From the NCBI RefSeq assembly GCF_002943525.1, contig NZ_CP025394.1:1116001-1180000 (forward strand): a stretch of 64,000 nt of DNA. Direction: 5' to 3'. The DNA comes from Kitasatospora sp. MMS16-BH015. Its GTDB lineage: Bacteria; Actinomycetota; Actinomycetes; Streptomycetales; Streptomycetaceae. Both the position numbers and the translations under genes were made by a program. The notes under the pieces were generated by a model. It was not told the DNA's origin. It saw nothing but the letters and a program-made list of their open reading frames with translations, and did not search any database. Shown piece after piece: positions 37,417-46,382 of this stretch (positions within the stretch are counted from its first letter, which is position 1; every line of letters starts with the position of its first letter).

Positions 37417-38322
37417 ATGGCGTCGTGGCTCACGCACCGGGTCGGGACGGGCAGACGAGAGGGCTCGGGGTCGTCGATCCCGGGCCCCGGTGAGAAGGGC
37501 GCGCTGCGCAGCGCCGGCCGGGCCGGGTTCGTGGCGCGCGGAGTGGTCTACGTCCTGATCGGCGTCCTGGCCTTGGAGATCGCCTTCGGCAAGGACGGCG
37601 GGCAGCAGGCCGACCGGCAGGGCGCCCTGCACCAGGTGGCCGCTCAGCCCTTCGGCCGGGTGATGCTCTGGCTGCTGGTGGCCGGATTCGCCTGCATGAC
37701 CGTCTGGCGCACCTCGCTCGCGGTGTCCGGCGAATCCGGCCGGAGGGGCACCGGCAGCCGGGTGCTCAGTGCCGGACGCGCGGTGTTCTACGCCACGGTC
37801 TGCTGGGGCACCGCCGGTTACGCGGCGGGCGGCGCCGGCCAGGCGGGCGGCGCCGGCCAGGCGGGCGGCGCCGGCCAGGCGGGCGGCGCCGGCCAGGCGG
37901 GCGGCGATGCCCAGCCGCAGGACTGGACCTCGTCGGCGCTCCAACTCCCGGGTGGGCGGGTACTGGTGGGCATCGCCGGGGTGGTGCTGTGCGGCGTCGG
38001 CCTGGGTGTCGCGGTCGGCGCCGTCCGGCGCAAGTTCCTGGAGGAGCTCGACTGTACGAGGATGAGCGGGCACACCCGCAAGGTCGTGACCGTGCTCGGC
38101 CTCGGCGGCAACACCGCCCGTGGCACGGTCTTCGCCGGTGCCGGGGTCTTCCTCCTCGTCGCGGCCCTCCGGTTCGACCCGCACCAGGCCAAGGGCATGG
38201 ACGCCACGCTGCGGAGCTTGGCTCGCACCCCCGCCGGTCCCTGGCTGCTCGTGCTGATCGCGCTCGGGCTGGTGCTCTTCGGGGTCTTCTCCTTCGCGTC
38301 CGCCCGCTGGCGCCGATTCTGA
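37417..38322 (+). CDS. DUF1206 membrane protein with hexapeptide repeat loop
   Basis: A 301-residue membrane protein of the DUF1206 family, which consists of three repeated two-helix units (helices near residues 35-55, 82-103, 120-136, 180-205, 228-248 and 272-292). A loop at residues 137-160 carries four perfect copies of Ala-Gly-Gly-Ala-Gly-Gln encoded by an 18-bp minisatellite. The ATG follows GGAGGGGAGG. It lies 151 bp after the catalase on the same strand. DUF1206 function is unknown; location next to catalase fits a stress role. Confidence 0.88.
   Translation: MASWLTHRVGTGRREGSGSSIPGPGEKGALRSAGRAGFVARGVVYVLIGVLALEIAFGKDGGQQADRQGALHQVAAQPFGRVMLWLLVAGFACMTVWRTSLAVSGESGRRGTGSRVLSAGRAVFYATVCWGTAGYAAGGAGQAGGAGQAGGAGQAGGAGQAGGDAQPQDWTSSALQLPGGRVLVGIAGVVLCGVGLGVAVGAVRRKFLEELDCTRMSGHTRKVVTVLGLGGNTARGTVFAGAGVFLLVAALRFDPHQAKGMDATLRSLARTPAGPWLLVLIALGLVLFGVFSFASARWRRF
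37825..37896 (+). repeat. 18-bp minisatellite, four perfect copies
   Basis: The unit GCGGGCGGCGCCGGCCAG occurs four times in direct tandem, followed by a partial fifth copy to 37908, inside the DUF1206 gene. The identical copies indicate recent expansion and a site prone to in-frame length variation. Confidence 0.9.
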
Positions 38323-38457
38323 CCGCGGGCGCGCCGGCGCCGAGCTCGGAGAAGACCCCGCAGGGCGTCCAGGTGTCCCTGCCGGGGGTGGCGTGAGCTC
38401 GCCGAGGCGGGGCAGAAGGAGAGCGCCCTGCCCGAACGAGCCCCGAGGAGACCCCCA

Positions 38458-38847
38458 GTGTCCGTGCCCGCTCCCGTCGAAGCCCTCCCGCTGAACGTCT
38501 CCTGCACCACCCGGGACGAGCTGGCCGTGCTCACGGTCACCGGCGAACTGGACGTCGCCACCGGCCCCCTGCTGTACGTGCACCTCGCCAACCAGCTGAA
38601 GCACGGCCGCCGGCACCTCGTCCTGGACCTGGGCGGCGTGCCGTTCATGGACTCCTCCGGACTGAACGTCATCATCCGGGCCGCACGCGCCACCAGGACC
38701 GAGCACGGCAGCCTGACCCTCGTGGCGCTGACCCCGCAGGTCGACCAGCTGCTGCACCTGACCGGGATCGGCCTGACCCAGCAGGTCCTCCCGGACGTCG
38801 AGTCGGCGGTGAGCGCCCTCGGCCTCGAGCTGCCCGCCGAAGAATGA
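38458..38847 (+). CDS. STAS-domain anti-sigma factor antagonist (RsbV/SpoIIAA-like)
   Basis: A 129-residue protein with one STAS domain: LAVLTVTGELDVATGPLL, then LVLDLGGVPFMDSSGLNVIIRAA, where the Ser-Ser of DSSG contains the usual phosphorylation site. In partner switching the unphosphorylated form binds an RsbW-type kinase and releases a sigma factor. SpoIIE-type phosphatases like those at 25871-28312 and 45018-46226 would reactivate it. The GTG start follows GAGGAG. No intact RsbW kinase lies nearby, only a relic at 42.9 kb. Confidence 0.9.
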   Translation: MSVPAPVEALPLNVSCTTRDELAVLTVTGELDVATGPLLYVHLANQLKHGRRHLVLDLGGVPFMDSSGLNVIIRAARATRTEHGSLTLVALTPQVDQLLHLTGIGLTQQVLPDVESAVSALGLELPAEE

Positions 38848-38905
38848 GGGGAGATTTCGCGGCCGTACCAGGCATGCTCCGCCCCGATCGGGTTACTCGT
38901 GGGTA

Positions 38906-39595
38906 GTGGAGATACATGGCGTAGCGGTGACAGCCCGGGGTGCCGGCCTTCGCGGCCCCCGGGGACCTGTGTTCGAGGGCGTCGACCTGGACGTGCCAGC
39001 CGGGGGGATGCTGGTGGCCCACGGTCCGGCCGGCTCCGGCCGGACGGCGCTGCTCCTGGTGCTGGCCGGCCGGATGCGGCCCGGCTCGGGAGTCGTCCGG
39101 CTCGACGGCGGCCCGGCCGTGGGACGCCGTCGGGCCCGGCAGGCGGTGGCGGTGGCCCGCGCGGAACCGGCGGTCGGCCTGGAAGGCCGGCTACGCGTGC
39201 GCGAGCTCGTCGCCGAGCGTCGCTGGATCGAGCGGGCGGCCACCCCGCGCAGGATCGTCGAGGCGGCCCGGCTGGTCGGCCTGCGCGGCCTGCGAGGTGA
39301 CGCCCTGGCCGAAGACCTCGCCCCGCTGGAGGCACTACAGCTCGCCGTGGCACTGGCCTTCGCCGCCGGGCCGGCGGCCCTGGTGGTGGACGGGGTGGAC
39401 GACGGCCTGCCGGACGCCGACCGCCACCGGGCCTGGCAGGGCCTCGAAGCCGTCCGCGCATCCGGCTGCACCGTACTGGCCTCGGCCCTCCAGCCACCCC
39501 CGGCCGCCGGCCCGGACACCGTCCTGCTCGCCCTGCCGGCGCGCAGTGCCGACCGCCTCCCGGCCGCCCGCCCCGCTGCCGAGGAGGCCGCGTGA
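38906..39595 (+). CDS. Degenerate ABC-type ATP-binding protein
   Basis: A 229-residue protein with the ABC ATPase fold but weakened catalytic motifs. Walker A reads GPAGSGRT, with Arg replacing the catalytic Lys. The signature region is LAPLEALQLAVALA instead of LSGGQ. Walker B is ALVVDGVDDGL, lacking the catalytic Glu. It overlaps the following permease gene by 4 bases (GTGA), so the pair probably works together. It may bind nucleotide without efficient hydrolysis, or use a partner subunit. GTG 38906 was chosen for the frame start; the ribosome site is weak. Confidence 0.75.
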   Translation: MEIHGVAVTARGAGLRGPRGPVFEGVDLDVPAGGMLVAHGPAGSGRTALLLVLAGRMRPGSGVVRLDGGPAVGRRRARQAVAVARAEPAVGLEGRLRVRELVAERRWIERAATPRRIVEAARLVGLRGLRGDALAEDLAPLEALQLAVALAFAAGPAALVVDGVDDGLPDADRHRAWQGLEAVRASGCTVLASALQPPPAAGPDTVLLALPARSADRLPAARPAAEEAA

Positions 39596-41535
39596 GCGCC
39601 CTGCGGCTGGCCCTCCTCGAACTGCTCCGCTTCCGCGGCCCGCTGCGCCGGTTCGTCCCCGTGCTCCTCTGCCTGGTGCCGCTGCTCTACGGCGCCATGT
39701 ACCTGTGGGCCAACTGGGATCCGTACGGCAAGACCGGACGGATCCCGGTCGCCGTGGTGGACCTGGACCGGCCCGTCGTCAGCTCCCAGGGCCAACCCGT
39801 CCGTGCCGGCGAACAGTTGGTCCAGCAGCTGAAGGCCGCCGGCACCTTCGGCTGGCGGTTCGTCGACCAGGCCACGGCCGCCGCCGGGCTGCGCAGCGGC
39901 CGCTACGCCTTCACCATCGAGATCCCGCCCGACTTCAGCAGCCGGCTGGCCACCGGGGCCGACCCCCGGCCCGAACAGGCCGGGATCCGGATGGAGCTCA
40001 ACGACGCCGGCAACTACATCGCCGGTGTGATGACGGAGGTCGTCCAGTCCAAGCTGGAGGCGCAGATCGATTCCGCGACCCACGCGGCCTACGTCCGTAG
40101 CCTCTACGGCCAACTCTCCACCGTCCACGACAAGTTGCGCACGGCCTCGGACGGTGCGCACCGGCTGGCCGACGCCACCGCCACCGCCCGGCAGGCCGCC
40201 GCCACCTTCGCCTCCGCCACCGACGCCGCCCACTCCGGCGCGGCCCGGCTGGCCACCGGGGCCGACCAGATCAGCCAGGCCGTGCAGCGGATCGACTCGG
40301 CCGCCGACCGGCTGAACGGCGCCGTCACCAGCCGGCTCCCACCGCTGGCCGACACCTTGGCCGACACCGTGAGCCTCGCCGCAGCGGGCGCGGACGCGGT
40401 GCACGACGGCACCTCCGAGGTCCACCACGGCACCGCCTCGGCCGTCACCGGTCTCCAGCGGTTCGCCGACGGCCACCCGGAGCTGGCTCAGGACGCGGCC
40501 TTCCAACTGGCCCTGCAGGACGCGCAGTCGGCGGACGCCCTCGCCGGACGGATCGACGGCCGGGCCGCCGCCGCGGCCACCGACGCACACCGGGCCCAGC
40601 AGGGTGCGCAGGACCTCCGGCGCGGCACCGGGGCGCTGCCGCAGCAGGTGGCCGCCCTGCAGGCACCGCTGCGGCTGGTCGACTCGGGGGCGCAGTCGGT
40701 CGCCTCCGGCGCGGCGACGCTCACCCAGGGGCTCGCGACCCTCCGGCAGGGGGCGGACACCCTGGACAGCGCGGGCGACCAGGCTCAGGGCGGCGCCGCC
40801 GAGCTCTCCCGCACGGTGGACGACCAGCTGAACCGGATCCCGGTGCTGGACGCCGGACAGGTGGACCACGCCGCCGAAGTGCTCGGCTCACCCGTGCGCA
40901 TCGACCGGCACAACCTCCACCCCGCCGGCGTCTACGGCCGCGGCCTGGCGCCGTTCTTCATCGGCATCGCCCTGTGGGTGTTCGGCCTCTTCGCCTACCT
41001 CCTGCTGCGGCCGGTCAACCGCCGGGCGCTGGCCGGGCGCACGGGCGCGGTCAGCCTCGCGGTGGCCGGGTGGCTGCCCGCCGCGGCCCTGGGTGCGGTG
41101 GCGGCCCTGGTGCTCTACGGCGTGGTCGACCTGACGCTCGGCCTAGACCCGGTGCATCCGGTGGCCACCGCCGCCCTGGTGGTGCTGGCCGCAGGCTCCT
41201 TCGTGGCGGTCGACCACCTCCTGCGCACCGCTCTGGGGGTGGCGGGCGACGCCCTGTCGGTGGTCCTGCTCATCCTGCAGCTCACCGCCTCGGGAGGCCT
41301 CTATCCGATGGCCACCACACCCGCGTTCTTCCAGGCGCTGCACCCGTTGCTGCCCATGACCTACCTGATCGACGGCCTGCGGGTGACCGTCTCCGGCGGC
41401 CTGACGAGCCATCTGGCGCGGGATGCCGTGCTGCTGGCCGGCTTCGGCCTGCTGTGCCTCGCCCTGACGGCGGTGAGCCTCCGTCGGCAGCGCGTGTGGA
41501 CGATGGCCCGGCTGCACCCGGACATCCGGTTGTGA
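39592..41535 (+). CDS. YhgE/Pip-family membrane protein (ABC-2 type permease)
   Basis: A 647-residue membrane protein. One N-terminal helix (about 22-42) is followed by the conserved LYGAMYLWANWDPYGKTGRIPVAVVD stretch. A large extracytoplasmic domain (about 45-440) is rich in Ala/Thr heptads that look like coiled coil. Five or six C-terminal helices (about 455-640) contain FFIGIALWVFGLFAYLLLRP and LPMTYLIDGLR. This is the YhgE/Pip (phage infection protein, ESX-like esterase) layout of ABC-2 exporters. Coupling with the degenerate ATPase at 38906 is evident from the 4-base overlap. Confidence 0.88.
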   Translation: MSALRLALLELLRFRGPLRRFVPVLLCLVPLLYGAMYLWANWDPYGKTGRIPVAVVDLDRPVVSSQGQPVRAGEQLVQQLKAAGTFGWRFVDQATAAAGLRSGRYAFTIEIPPDFSSRLATGADPRPEQAGIRMELNDAGNYIAGVMTEVVQSKLEAQIDSATHAAYVRSLYGQLSTVHDKLRTASDGAHRLADATATARQAAATFASATDAAHSGAARLATGADQISQAVQRIDSAADRLNGAVTSRLPPLADTLADTVSLAAAGADAVHDGTSEVHHGTASAVTGLQRFADGHPELAQDAAFQLALQDAQSADALAGRIDGRAAAAATDAHRAQQGAQDLRRGTGALPQQVAALQAPLRLVDSGAQSVASGAATLTQGLATLRQGADTLDSAGDQAQGGAAELSRTVDDQLNRIPVLDAGQVDHAAEVLGSPVRIDRHNLHPAGVYGRGLAPFFIGIALWVFGLFAYLLLRPVNRRALAGRTGAVSLAVAGWLPAAALGAVAALVLYGVVDLTLGLDPVHPVATAALVVLAAGSFVAVDHLLRTALGVAGDALSVVLLILQLTASGGLYPMATTPAFFQALHPLLPMTYLIDGLRVTVSGGLTSHLARDAVLLAGFGLLCLALTAVSLRRQRVWTMARLHPDIRL

Positions 41536-41764
41536 ACGGGCCGCCGGCTGGGCACCCGGCCGGTCCGGACCACGGATCCGCCCCCGTGTCGGGACGGACC
41601 GAGGCAGGTGGAGTCCTGGTTCCGGACCGGTTTCGCACGCGCTGAGTAGGATCCGGGAGACGGCGAAGAACGCCCTGACGGCCTCGGCGCCCGCGGCCGG
41701 CCGTACGCGGCGCAGCCGCACCGCCGAGGTGGCTGACGGGAGCAGAGCGAGGAGCACGACAGCC

Positions 41765-42775
41765 TTGTCCTACCTGCCCTACGGCCTCGCGGCAGCGGTG
41801 GCTCTGCTGGTCTTCCTGCGGCGCTTCCGCGGGGACCGGCGCCGCTTCGGCAACGGCGTCCTGCTGGGTCTGGTCACGCTCTTCCTGGCGGCCGGCTCGA
41901 TCGTCGAACTCCACCGCCACCCTCATCCGGTGGCCCGGGTGATCACGGGCGCCCTTCTGGTCGCGGTCGTGCTGAGCGCCCTGGCCGTCGCCGGGTTCCT
42001 GCTGGTGAACGGGGTCCGGATGATCCACCGGGAGGGCCACCGGAACCCGATGAACGCGCTGTCGCTGCTCGCCGGTGCCGGGATCCTGTCGCTGCTCGGT
42101 CTGGCCGCTCTCGCGGCCTTCGCGGACAGCGGCCCGCTGCGGGCAGTCGCCGGTGGCGTCCTGCTGGTGGCCGGCTACCTCTCGTTCCTCTTCGTCTGCT
42201 TCCTCGGGTACGCGTTGCTCTACCAGCGGGTGGTCCCAGGCGGTCAGGTGGACTTCGTCGTCGTGCTCGGTGCCGGACTGACCGAGGGTTCCACCGTCCC
42301 GCCGCTGCTGGCCTCACGGCTGGACCGGGCGTTGACGCTCTACCGACGCCAGGCCGCACGCGGAGGGCACCCCGTCCTGCTGGTGTCCGGCGGCAAGGGT
42401 TCGGACGAGCAGCTGAGCGAGGCGGAGGCGATGAGCCGCTACCTGGTCGCGCACGGGGTGCCCGAGGAGCACGTCGTCCAGGAGGGCTCCTCGGCCAGTA
42501 CCTCGGAGAACCTGGAGTTCAGCAGGGAGTTGATGGAGCGGCTGCGGCCCGGCTACCGGTGCGTCGTCGTCACCAACGACTTCCACGCGCTACGGGCCGC
42601 CATCACCGCGCGCCGGGCCGACGTCCGCGGTGACGCCACCGGGGCACCCACCGCGGCGTACTACTGGCCCAGCGCCACCCTGCGGGAGTTCGCGGCCGTC
42701 CTGGTCTCCTACCCCGTCACCAACACGGTGGCGTGCGCCGTGCTCGCCGCTGTCGGCGCCATGGCCGGCCGATGA
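41765..42775 (+). CDS. YdcF/SanA-like DUF218 membrane protein
   Basis: A protein of about 336 residues. The N-terminal half has five hydrophobic helices. The C-terminal half (about residues 165-310) is a DUF218 domain: VDFVVVLGAGLTEGSTVPPLLASRLDRAL, VLLVSGGKGSDEQLSEAEAMSRYL, EGSSASTSENLEFS and VVTNDFHALRA. These are the conserved acidic and Ser/Thr residues of the YdcF/SanA family, implicated in envelope integrity. Start is uncertain: TTG 41765 has GAGGAG about 11 bases upstream; GTG 41729 would add 12 residues. Confidence 0.85.
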   Translation: MSYLPYGLAAAVALLVFLRRFRGDRRRFGNGVLLGLVTLFLAAGSIVELHRHPHPVARVITGALLVAVVLSALAVAGFLLVNGVRMIHREGHRNPMNALSLLAGAGILSLLGLAALAAFADSGPLRAVAGGVLLVAGYLSFLFVCFLGYALLYQRVVPGGQVDFVVVLGAGLTEGSTVPPLLASRLDRALTLYRRQAARGGHPVLLVSGGKGSDEQLSEAEAMSRYLVAHGVPEEHVVQEGSSASTSENLEFSRELMERLRPGYRCVVVTNDFHALRAAITARRADVRGDATGAPTAAYYWPSATLREFAAVLVSYPVTNTVACAVLAAVGAMAGR

Positions 42776-42855
42776 TCCGGGCCGGCACCCGGCGGCACCC
42801 GGAGAGTGGCCCGGCCAGGGCCGTGAGGGGGATCGTGCCAGGCGGCACCGCGCGA

Positions 42856-43052
42856 TCACCTGCCCGCGATGTCGAACTCCGCCCACACCGACTTCCCCGG
42901 CGCGTCGGCGCGCGGGGCATGACCCCACCGGCTGGCGAGCAGCGCGATCGCGTGCAGCCCGTGCCCGCCCGGCCTGCTGGGGCTGTGCGGCAGCCGAGGC
43001 CTGGGCAGCACGCGGAACGGTCCAGGACCTCGATCAGCAGGACTGGCGGCGG
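42856..43052 (-). pseudogene. Relic of an RsbW/SpoIIAB-like ATP-binding protein (C-terminal part, frameshifted)
   Basis: On the minus strand one frame ends with GGHGLHAIALLASRWGHAPRADAPGKSVWAEFDIAGR and a TGA at 42856. This is the typical C-terminus of Streptomyces serine-kinase/HATPase anti-sigma proteins. Just upstream, another frame reads LLIEVLDRS, the strand that normally precedes the same domain end, so a frameshift separates them. The N-terminal ATP-binding part is missing, and the relic directly abuts the stop of the PAP2-kinase fusion gene. It looks like a truncated decayed gene. Confidence 0.6.
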
Positions 43053-43059
43053 TGGTGTT

Positions 43060-44553
43060 TCAGGGCACCGCCGGGTGAACGGGCCGGTAGACGGTCAGCG
43101 CGGCGGTGGCCTTGGCCAGGCGCAGCCGGGTGGGGGCGGGAACGGCCTCGCCGTCGACGGCGTAGTGCTCGACGCCGTGCAGCCCGGTGATGTCGAGGGC
43201 GCTCAGGCGTGCCTCGTGGTAGACGGGCGAGGTGGCGAGGGTGCCGGTGAGGAAGGCGAGCAGCAGGCGGGTACGGGCGAAGGGCCGGCTGCCGTCGACG
43301 GCGCGGATGTCGAGGAGCCCGCCGTCGAGCTCGCTGCGGTGGGTGGGGGCAAATCCGGGCGGGTCGTAGGCGCCGTTGCCGGCGAAGAGCATCCACACGC
43401 TCCTGGGCGTCCCGGAGACGGTCAGCTGCACCGGTCGGGCGCTCGCCAGGACACGGGCGAGGGCGACGGCCAGGGCGGGCCACTTGCCGAGACGCTCCTC
43501 CAGGCTTTCGCGGACGCGGACGAGCTCGGGGTAGACGCCGATGCTGAAGGTGTTGAGGAACGGGCGCGGGTCACCGTCGTCACCGATGGCCAGGCCGAGG
43601 TCGACGGCGCGGGCGCTGCCGGCCTTCACGGCTTCGGCGGTGGACTGCACCGTGTGGGTGCCCAGGTCGACGGCGAAGTGGTTGAGCGTGCCGCCGGGGA
43701 ACACCGCCAGCGGCAGGCGTTCCCGCGCGGCGACGGTCGCGGCCAGGTTGACGCTGCCGTCGCCGCCGCAGATGCCGAGCGCCCCGTTCGCCTTGAGGGC
43801 CGCGGCGGCGGCCTGGTCCAGCCGTGCGGCGAGGTCGTCGCCGTCGCCGCACAGCTGGATCCGGGCGTCGGGCAGTTCGTGGCGTAGCTCCTCGACGAGT
43901 TGCTCGCGAGTACCGGCGAGGGTGCCGGAGCCCGCGGTGCCGTTGACCACGATGTGGAGGCCAGCGCCGGTGGGCAGGGCGGGCGCCTCCACGGCAGGGG
44001 CGGCGGTGCCCGCCGGGATCCGGTTGCGGCGGGGCCACCAGCGCAGGGTGAGGGCGGCCGTCCCGGCACCGAGGGCGGCGCCGGCCAGGACGTCGCCGGG
44101 GTAGTGGACACCGACGTAGACGCGCGAGGCCATGACGGCGGCGGCCACGGGCGCGGCCACCGCGCCCAGGACCGGGGACTCGATGGCCAGGGCGGTGGCG
44201 AAGGCCGCGGCCGAGGCGGAGTGCCCGGAGGGGAAGGAGCTGGTGATCGGCTGCTTGAGCAGTCGCCGCACCACCGGTACGGGGTCGAGGGCCGGGCGGG
44301 GGCGGCGGGCGAGCCCCTTGGCCGCGATGTTGGCCAGGGTGGAGGCGAGCAGCAGGGAGCCGGCCCCGCGCAGTGCGGCTCGCCGCGCCGTGCGGGTGCC
44401 GCTGGCTCCCAGGACCGCCGCACCGGCCATCCAGAGCTTCCCGTGGTCGGCGGCGCGGGTCAGGTGGGAGAGCCACGGGTCGGCCCCGCGCAGCCGACGC
44501 GAGGCGACCTTGACGAACAGACGGGCGTCGAGTTCGTTCAGGGCTTTCCTCAT
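43060..44553 (-). CDS. PAP2 phosphatase-diacylglycerol kinase fusion protein
   Basis: A 497-residue lipid enzyme with two modules. Residues about 1-190 are a membrane PAP2 phosphatase: LARRPRPALDPVP, SSFPSGHSASAAAF and SRVYVGVHYPGDVLAGAALG are the three acid-phosphatase motifs. Residues about 205-495 are a diacylglycerol/sphingosine kinase domain with the nucleotide loop GICGGDGSVNLAA, FPGGTLNHFAVDLG and a C-terminal GEAVPAPTRLRL strand. The fusion suggests remodelling of phosphatidate or polyprenyl-phosphate pools. ATG 44553 follows GAGAGAAG; ATG 44571 is the alternative. Confidence 0.9.
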   Translation of the reverse strand: MRKALNELDARLFVKVASRRLRGADPWLSHLTRAADHGKLWMAGAAVLGASGTRTARRAALRGAGSLLLASTLANIAAKGLARRPRPALDPVPVVRRLLKQPITSSFPSGHSASAAAFATALAIESPVLGAVAAPVAAAVMASRVYVGVHYPGDVLAGAALGAGTAALTLRWWPRRNRIPAGTAAPAVEAPALPTGAGLHIVVNGTAGSGTLAGTREQLVEELRHELPDARIQLCGDGDDLAARLDQAAAAALKANGALGICGGDGSVNLAATVAARERLPLAVFPGGTLNHFAVDLGTHTVQSTAEAVKAGSARAVDLGLAIGDDGDPRPFLNTFSIGVYPELVRVRESLEERLGKWPALAVALARVLASARPVQLTVSGTPRSVWMLFAGNGAYDPPGFAPTHRSELDGGLLDIRAVDGSRPFARTRLLLAFLTGTLATSPVYHEARLSALDITGLHGVEHYAVDGEAVPAPTRLRLAKATAALTVYRPVHPAVP

Positions 44554-44598
44554 GCGAGTCTTCTCTCTCATCCGTGCGGGTGGTGAAGGACACCAGAA

Positions 44599-44631
44599 CT
44601 GGGGGCGCTTCCACGAAGGATGCGCCCCCAG
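44599..44631 (-). terminator. Hairpin downstream of the small hydrophobic protein gene
   Basis: Perfect 10-bp arms (44599-44608 and 44622-44631) with a 13-nt loop lie 30 bp after the small hydrophobic protein stop and before the PAP2 gene start. Confidence 0.6.
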
Positions 44632-44660
44632 ACCTGAGCTGTCGCGGTATGCGAAGACGG

Positions 44661-44831
44661 CTACCAGCGGTACCAGCGGCCGCGCGTGCCGGAGGCACCG
44701 GTGCCACGGGCGACGAAGCCGAGCAGCCAGACCACCAGCACCACGACCGCGACCCACCACAGGACCTTGAGCGCGAAACCCGCACCGAACAGGATCAGGG
44801 CGAGCAGCAGCACCAGCAGAAGGGGAACCAT
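44661..44831 (-). CDS. Small hydrophobic membrane protein
   Basis: A 56-residue protein consisting of two transmembrane segments (MVPLLLVLLLALILFGAGFAL and LWWVAVVVLVVWLLGFVARG) and a basic Gly/Trp/Tyr tail (RGRWYRW). This is a family of small 'hydrophobic proteins' common in streptomycetes, similar to lmo0937-type stress peptides. The ATG has a GGAGG site 7 bases upstream. It is divergent from a SpoIIE-type phosphatase gene, with 11-bp tandem repeats between them. Confidence 0.85.
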   Translation of the reverse strand: MVPLLLVLLLALILFGAGFALKVLWWVAVVVLVVWLLGFVARGTGASGTRGRWYRW

Positions 44832-44925
44832 CGTCAGCAACCTCCACAGTCGGTCGAACGGCCGGACGCGCACTCGCCTGCCCCGCTCGGCGCCGCTCAT
44901 GCACGGCTCAGCGGTGCGTTCCGGC

Positions 44926-44958
44926 GGCGTGGCTGCGGCGTGGCTGCGGCGTAGCAGG
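44926..44958. repeat. Three 11-bp tandem repeats in a divergent promoter region
   Basis: GGCGTGGCTGC occurs twice in direct tandem, followed by the variant GGCGTAGCAGG, between the small hydrophobic protein and the phosphatase gene. Period equals that of the light-cassette repeats but the sequence differs. It may be a regulator site. Confidence 0.55.
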
Positions 44959-45017
44959 TTGGAATTCCTCGGACCATCGCGGGAAGGTGAGAGTTCCGGA
45001 CCTTCGAGGAGGCTGAC

Positions 45018-46226
45018 GTGACGCGGGAGCAGATGGTGCTGGGAGAGGTACTGGCGACGGCCGAGGCAGCGGCGCCGGTGGACTCCCTCGACGTGGTGGC
45101 GCGCAACCTGCGCGAGCGGTTCGGCGCCCGCTACGTCTCCTTCCTGTTCCTCGACCTGATCGGCCAGAGCGTGGTGCGGGTGGCCGAGGACGCCACCACC
45201 CTGCACGGACGCGGCACCGAGCGGATCCGGCTGACCGGCAGCCTCTACGACCAGGTCCTGCGTACCCAGAGGCTGGTCCGCGCCCCGGACGAGGCCGACG
45301 GGCAGGGGCACCGCCTGATCGCCCCGGTCACCAACCGCGGCGACGCCATCGGCTTCCTGGAGCTCTCCCTTCCCGGCGTCCCCGGCGCCGACACGCTGGA
45401 GCAGGTGGAGCAGGCGGCCCACGCCCTCGCCTACATCGTGGTCACCGACCGCCGCTTCACCGACCTCTACCACTGGGCCCAGCGCACCGCTCCGGTCAGC
45501 CTGGCCGCCGAGATCCAACGCCAGCTCCTGCCCACCGCCGCCTGCTGCGAGGCCGCACAGTTCACCCTGGCCTGCGCCCTCGTCCCGGCCGAGAGCGTCG
45601 CCGGCGACACCTACGACTACGCCCTGGACCGCGAGACCGTGCACCTGTCCCTGACCGATGCCATGGGCCACGACCTCAACGCCGCGCTCATCGCCACCCT
45701 CCTCGTCAACGCCTCCCGGGGCGCCCGCCGGGTCGCGGCTCCCCTGGCCGACCAGGCCGACCACGCCCACCGCGCGCTCCTCGAACACAGACCCGGGGTC
45801 CTGGCCACCGACCAGCTGCTGCGGATCGCCTTGGACGGGAACGGGGCGCAGCTCGTCAACGCCGACCACCCGCACCCGCTGAGGCTGCGCGAGGGCACCG
45901 TCGAGCACCTGCCCCTGCGCGCCGACCTGCCCTTCGGCGTCGAGGGGCAGCGCTGGTACCGGGTGCAGGACCTCGACCTGCGGCTCGGCGACCGGCTGCT
46001 GCTCTACACCGACGGCATGCAGGAACACCAGGCGGAATCCGTCGACCTGCCGGCCCTCCTGACCGCGACCGCCGCGGAGCGCCCGCGCGAAGTGGTGCGC
46101 ACCCTGGTCGCGGCCGTCACCGAGGCCCGCGACGGCAAGCTCCAGGACGATGCCACCGTGATGTGCCTGGACTGGCACGGCCCCACCACCGAGGACCGCC
46201 GAGCCCACGCGGGAGCCAACACTTGA
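45018..46226 (+). CDS. SpoIIE-type PP2C protein phosphatase with GAF-like sensor
   Basis: A 402-residue serine phosphatase. Residues about 15-145 form a GAF-like domain ([26 protein letters not shown]). The catalytic SpoIIE domain has [46 protein letters not shown] and [10 protein letters not shown], with the metal-binding Asp residues intact. The GTG start follows GAGGAGG. It probably dephosphorylates a STAS antagonist in response to a signal sensed by the GAF domain. A strong hairpin terminator follows. Confidence 0.9.
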   Translation: MTREQMVLGEVLATAEAAAPVDSLDVVARNLRERFGARYVSFLFLDLIGQSVVRVAEDATTLHGRGTERIRLTGSLYDQVLRTQRLVRAPDEADGQGHRLIAPVTNRGDAIGFLELSLPGVPGADTLEQVEQAAHALAYIVVTDRRFTDLYHWAQRTAPVSLAAEIQRQLLPTAACCEAAQFTLACALVPAESVAGDTYDYALDRETVHLSLTDAMGHDLNAALIATLLVNASRGARRVAAPLADQADHAHRALLEHRPGVLATDQLLRIALDGNGAQLVNADHPHPLRLREGTVEHLPLRADLPFGVEGQRWYRVQDLDLRLGDRLLLYTDGMQEHQAESVDLPALLTATAAERPREVVRTLVAAVTEARDGKLQDDATVMCLDWHGPTTEDRRAHAGANT

Positions 46227-46227
46227 A

Positions 46228-46281
46228 GCCGCACCCCGGACGGGACGCCCTGGGGCAGGCGCGGCCCGTCCGGGGTGCGGC
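46228..46281 (+). terminator. Perfect 17-bp stem terminator after the phosphatase gene
   Basis: The arms 46228-46244 and 46265-46281 are perfectly complementary and enclose a 20-nt loop. It starts 2 bp after the phosphatase stop codon. Confidence 0.75.
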
Positions 46282-46382
46282 TCCCTACGGACCGACGGCC
46301 CGTACCCGGGTCCAGGTCACCTCCGCCTCGGAGCTGGCCACAACCTCGGCTCACTCCTCGCGCGGGTGCGAACACTCGCAGC

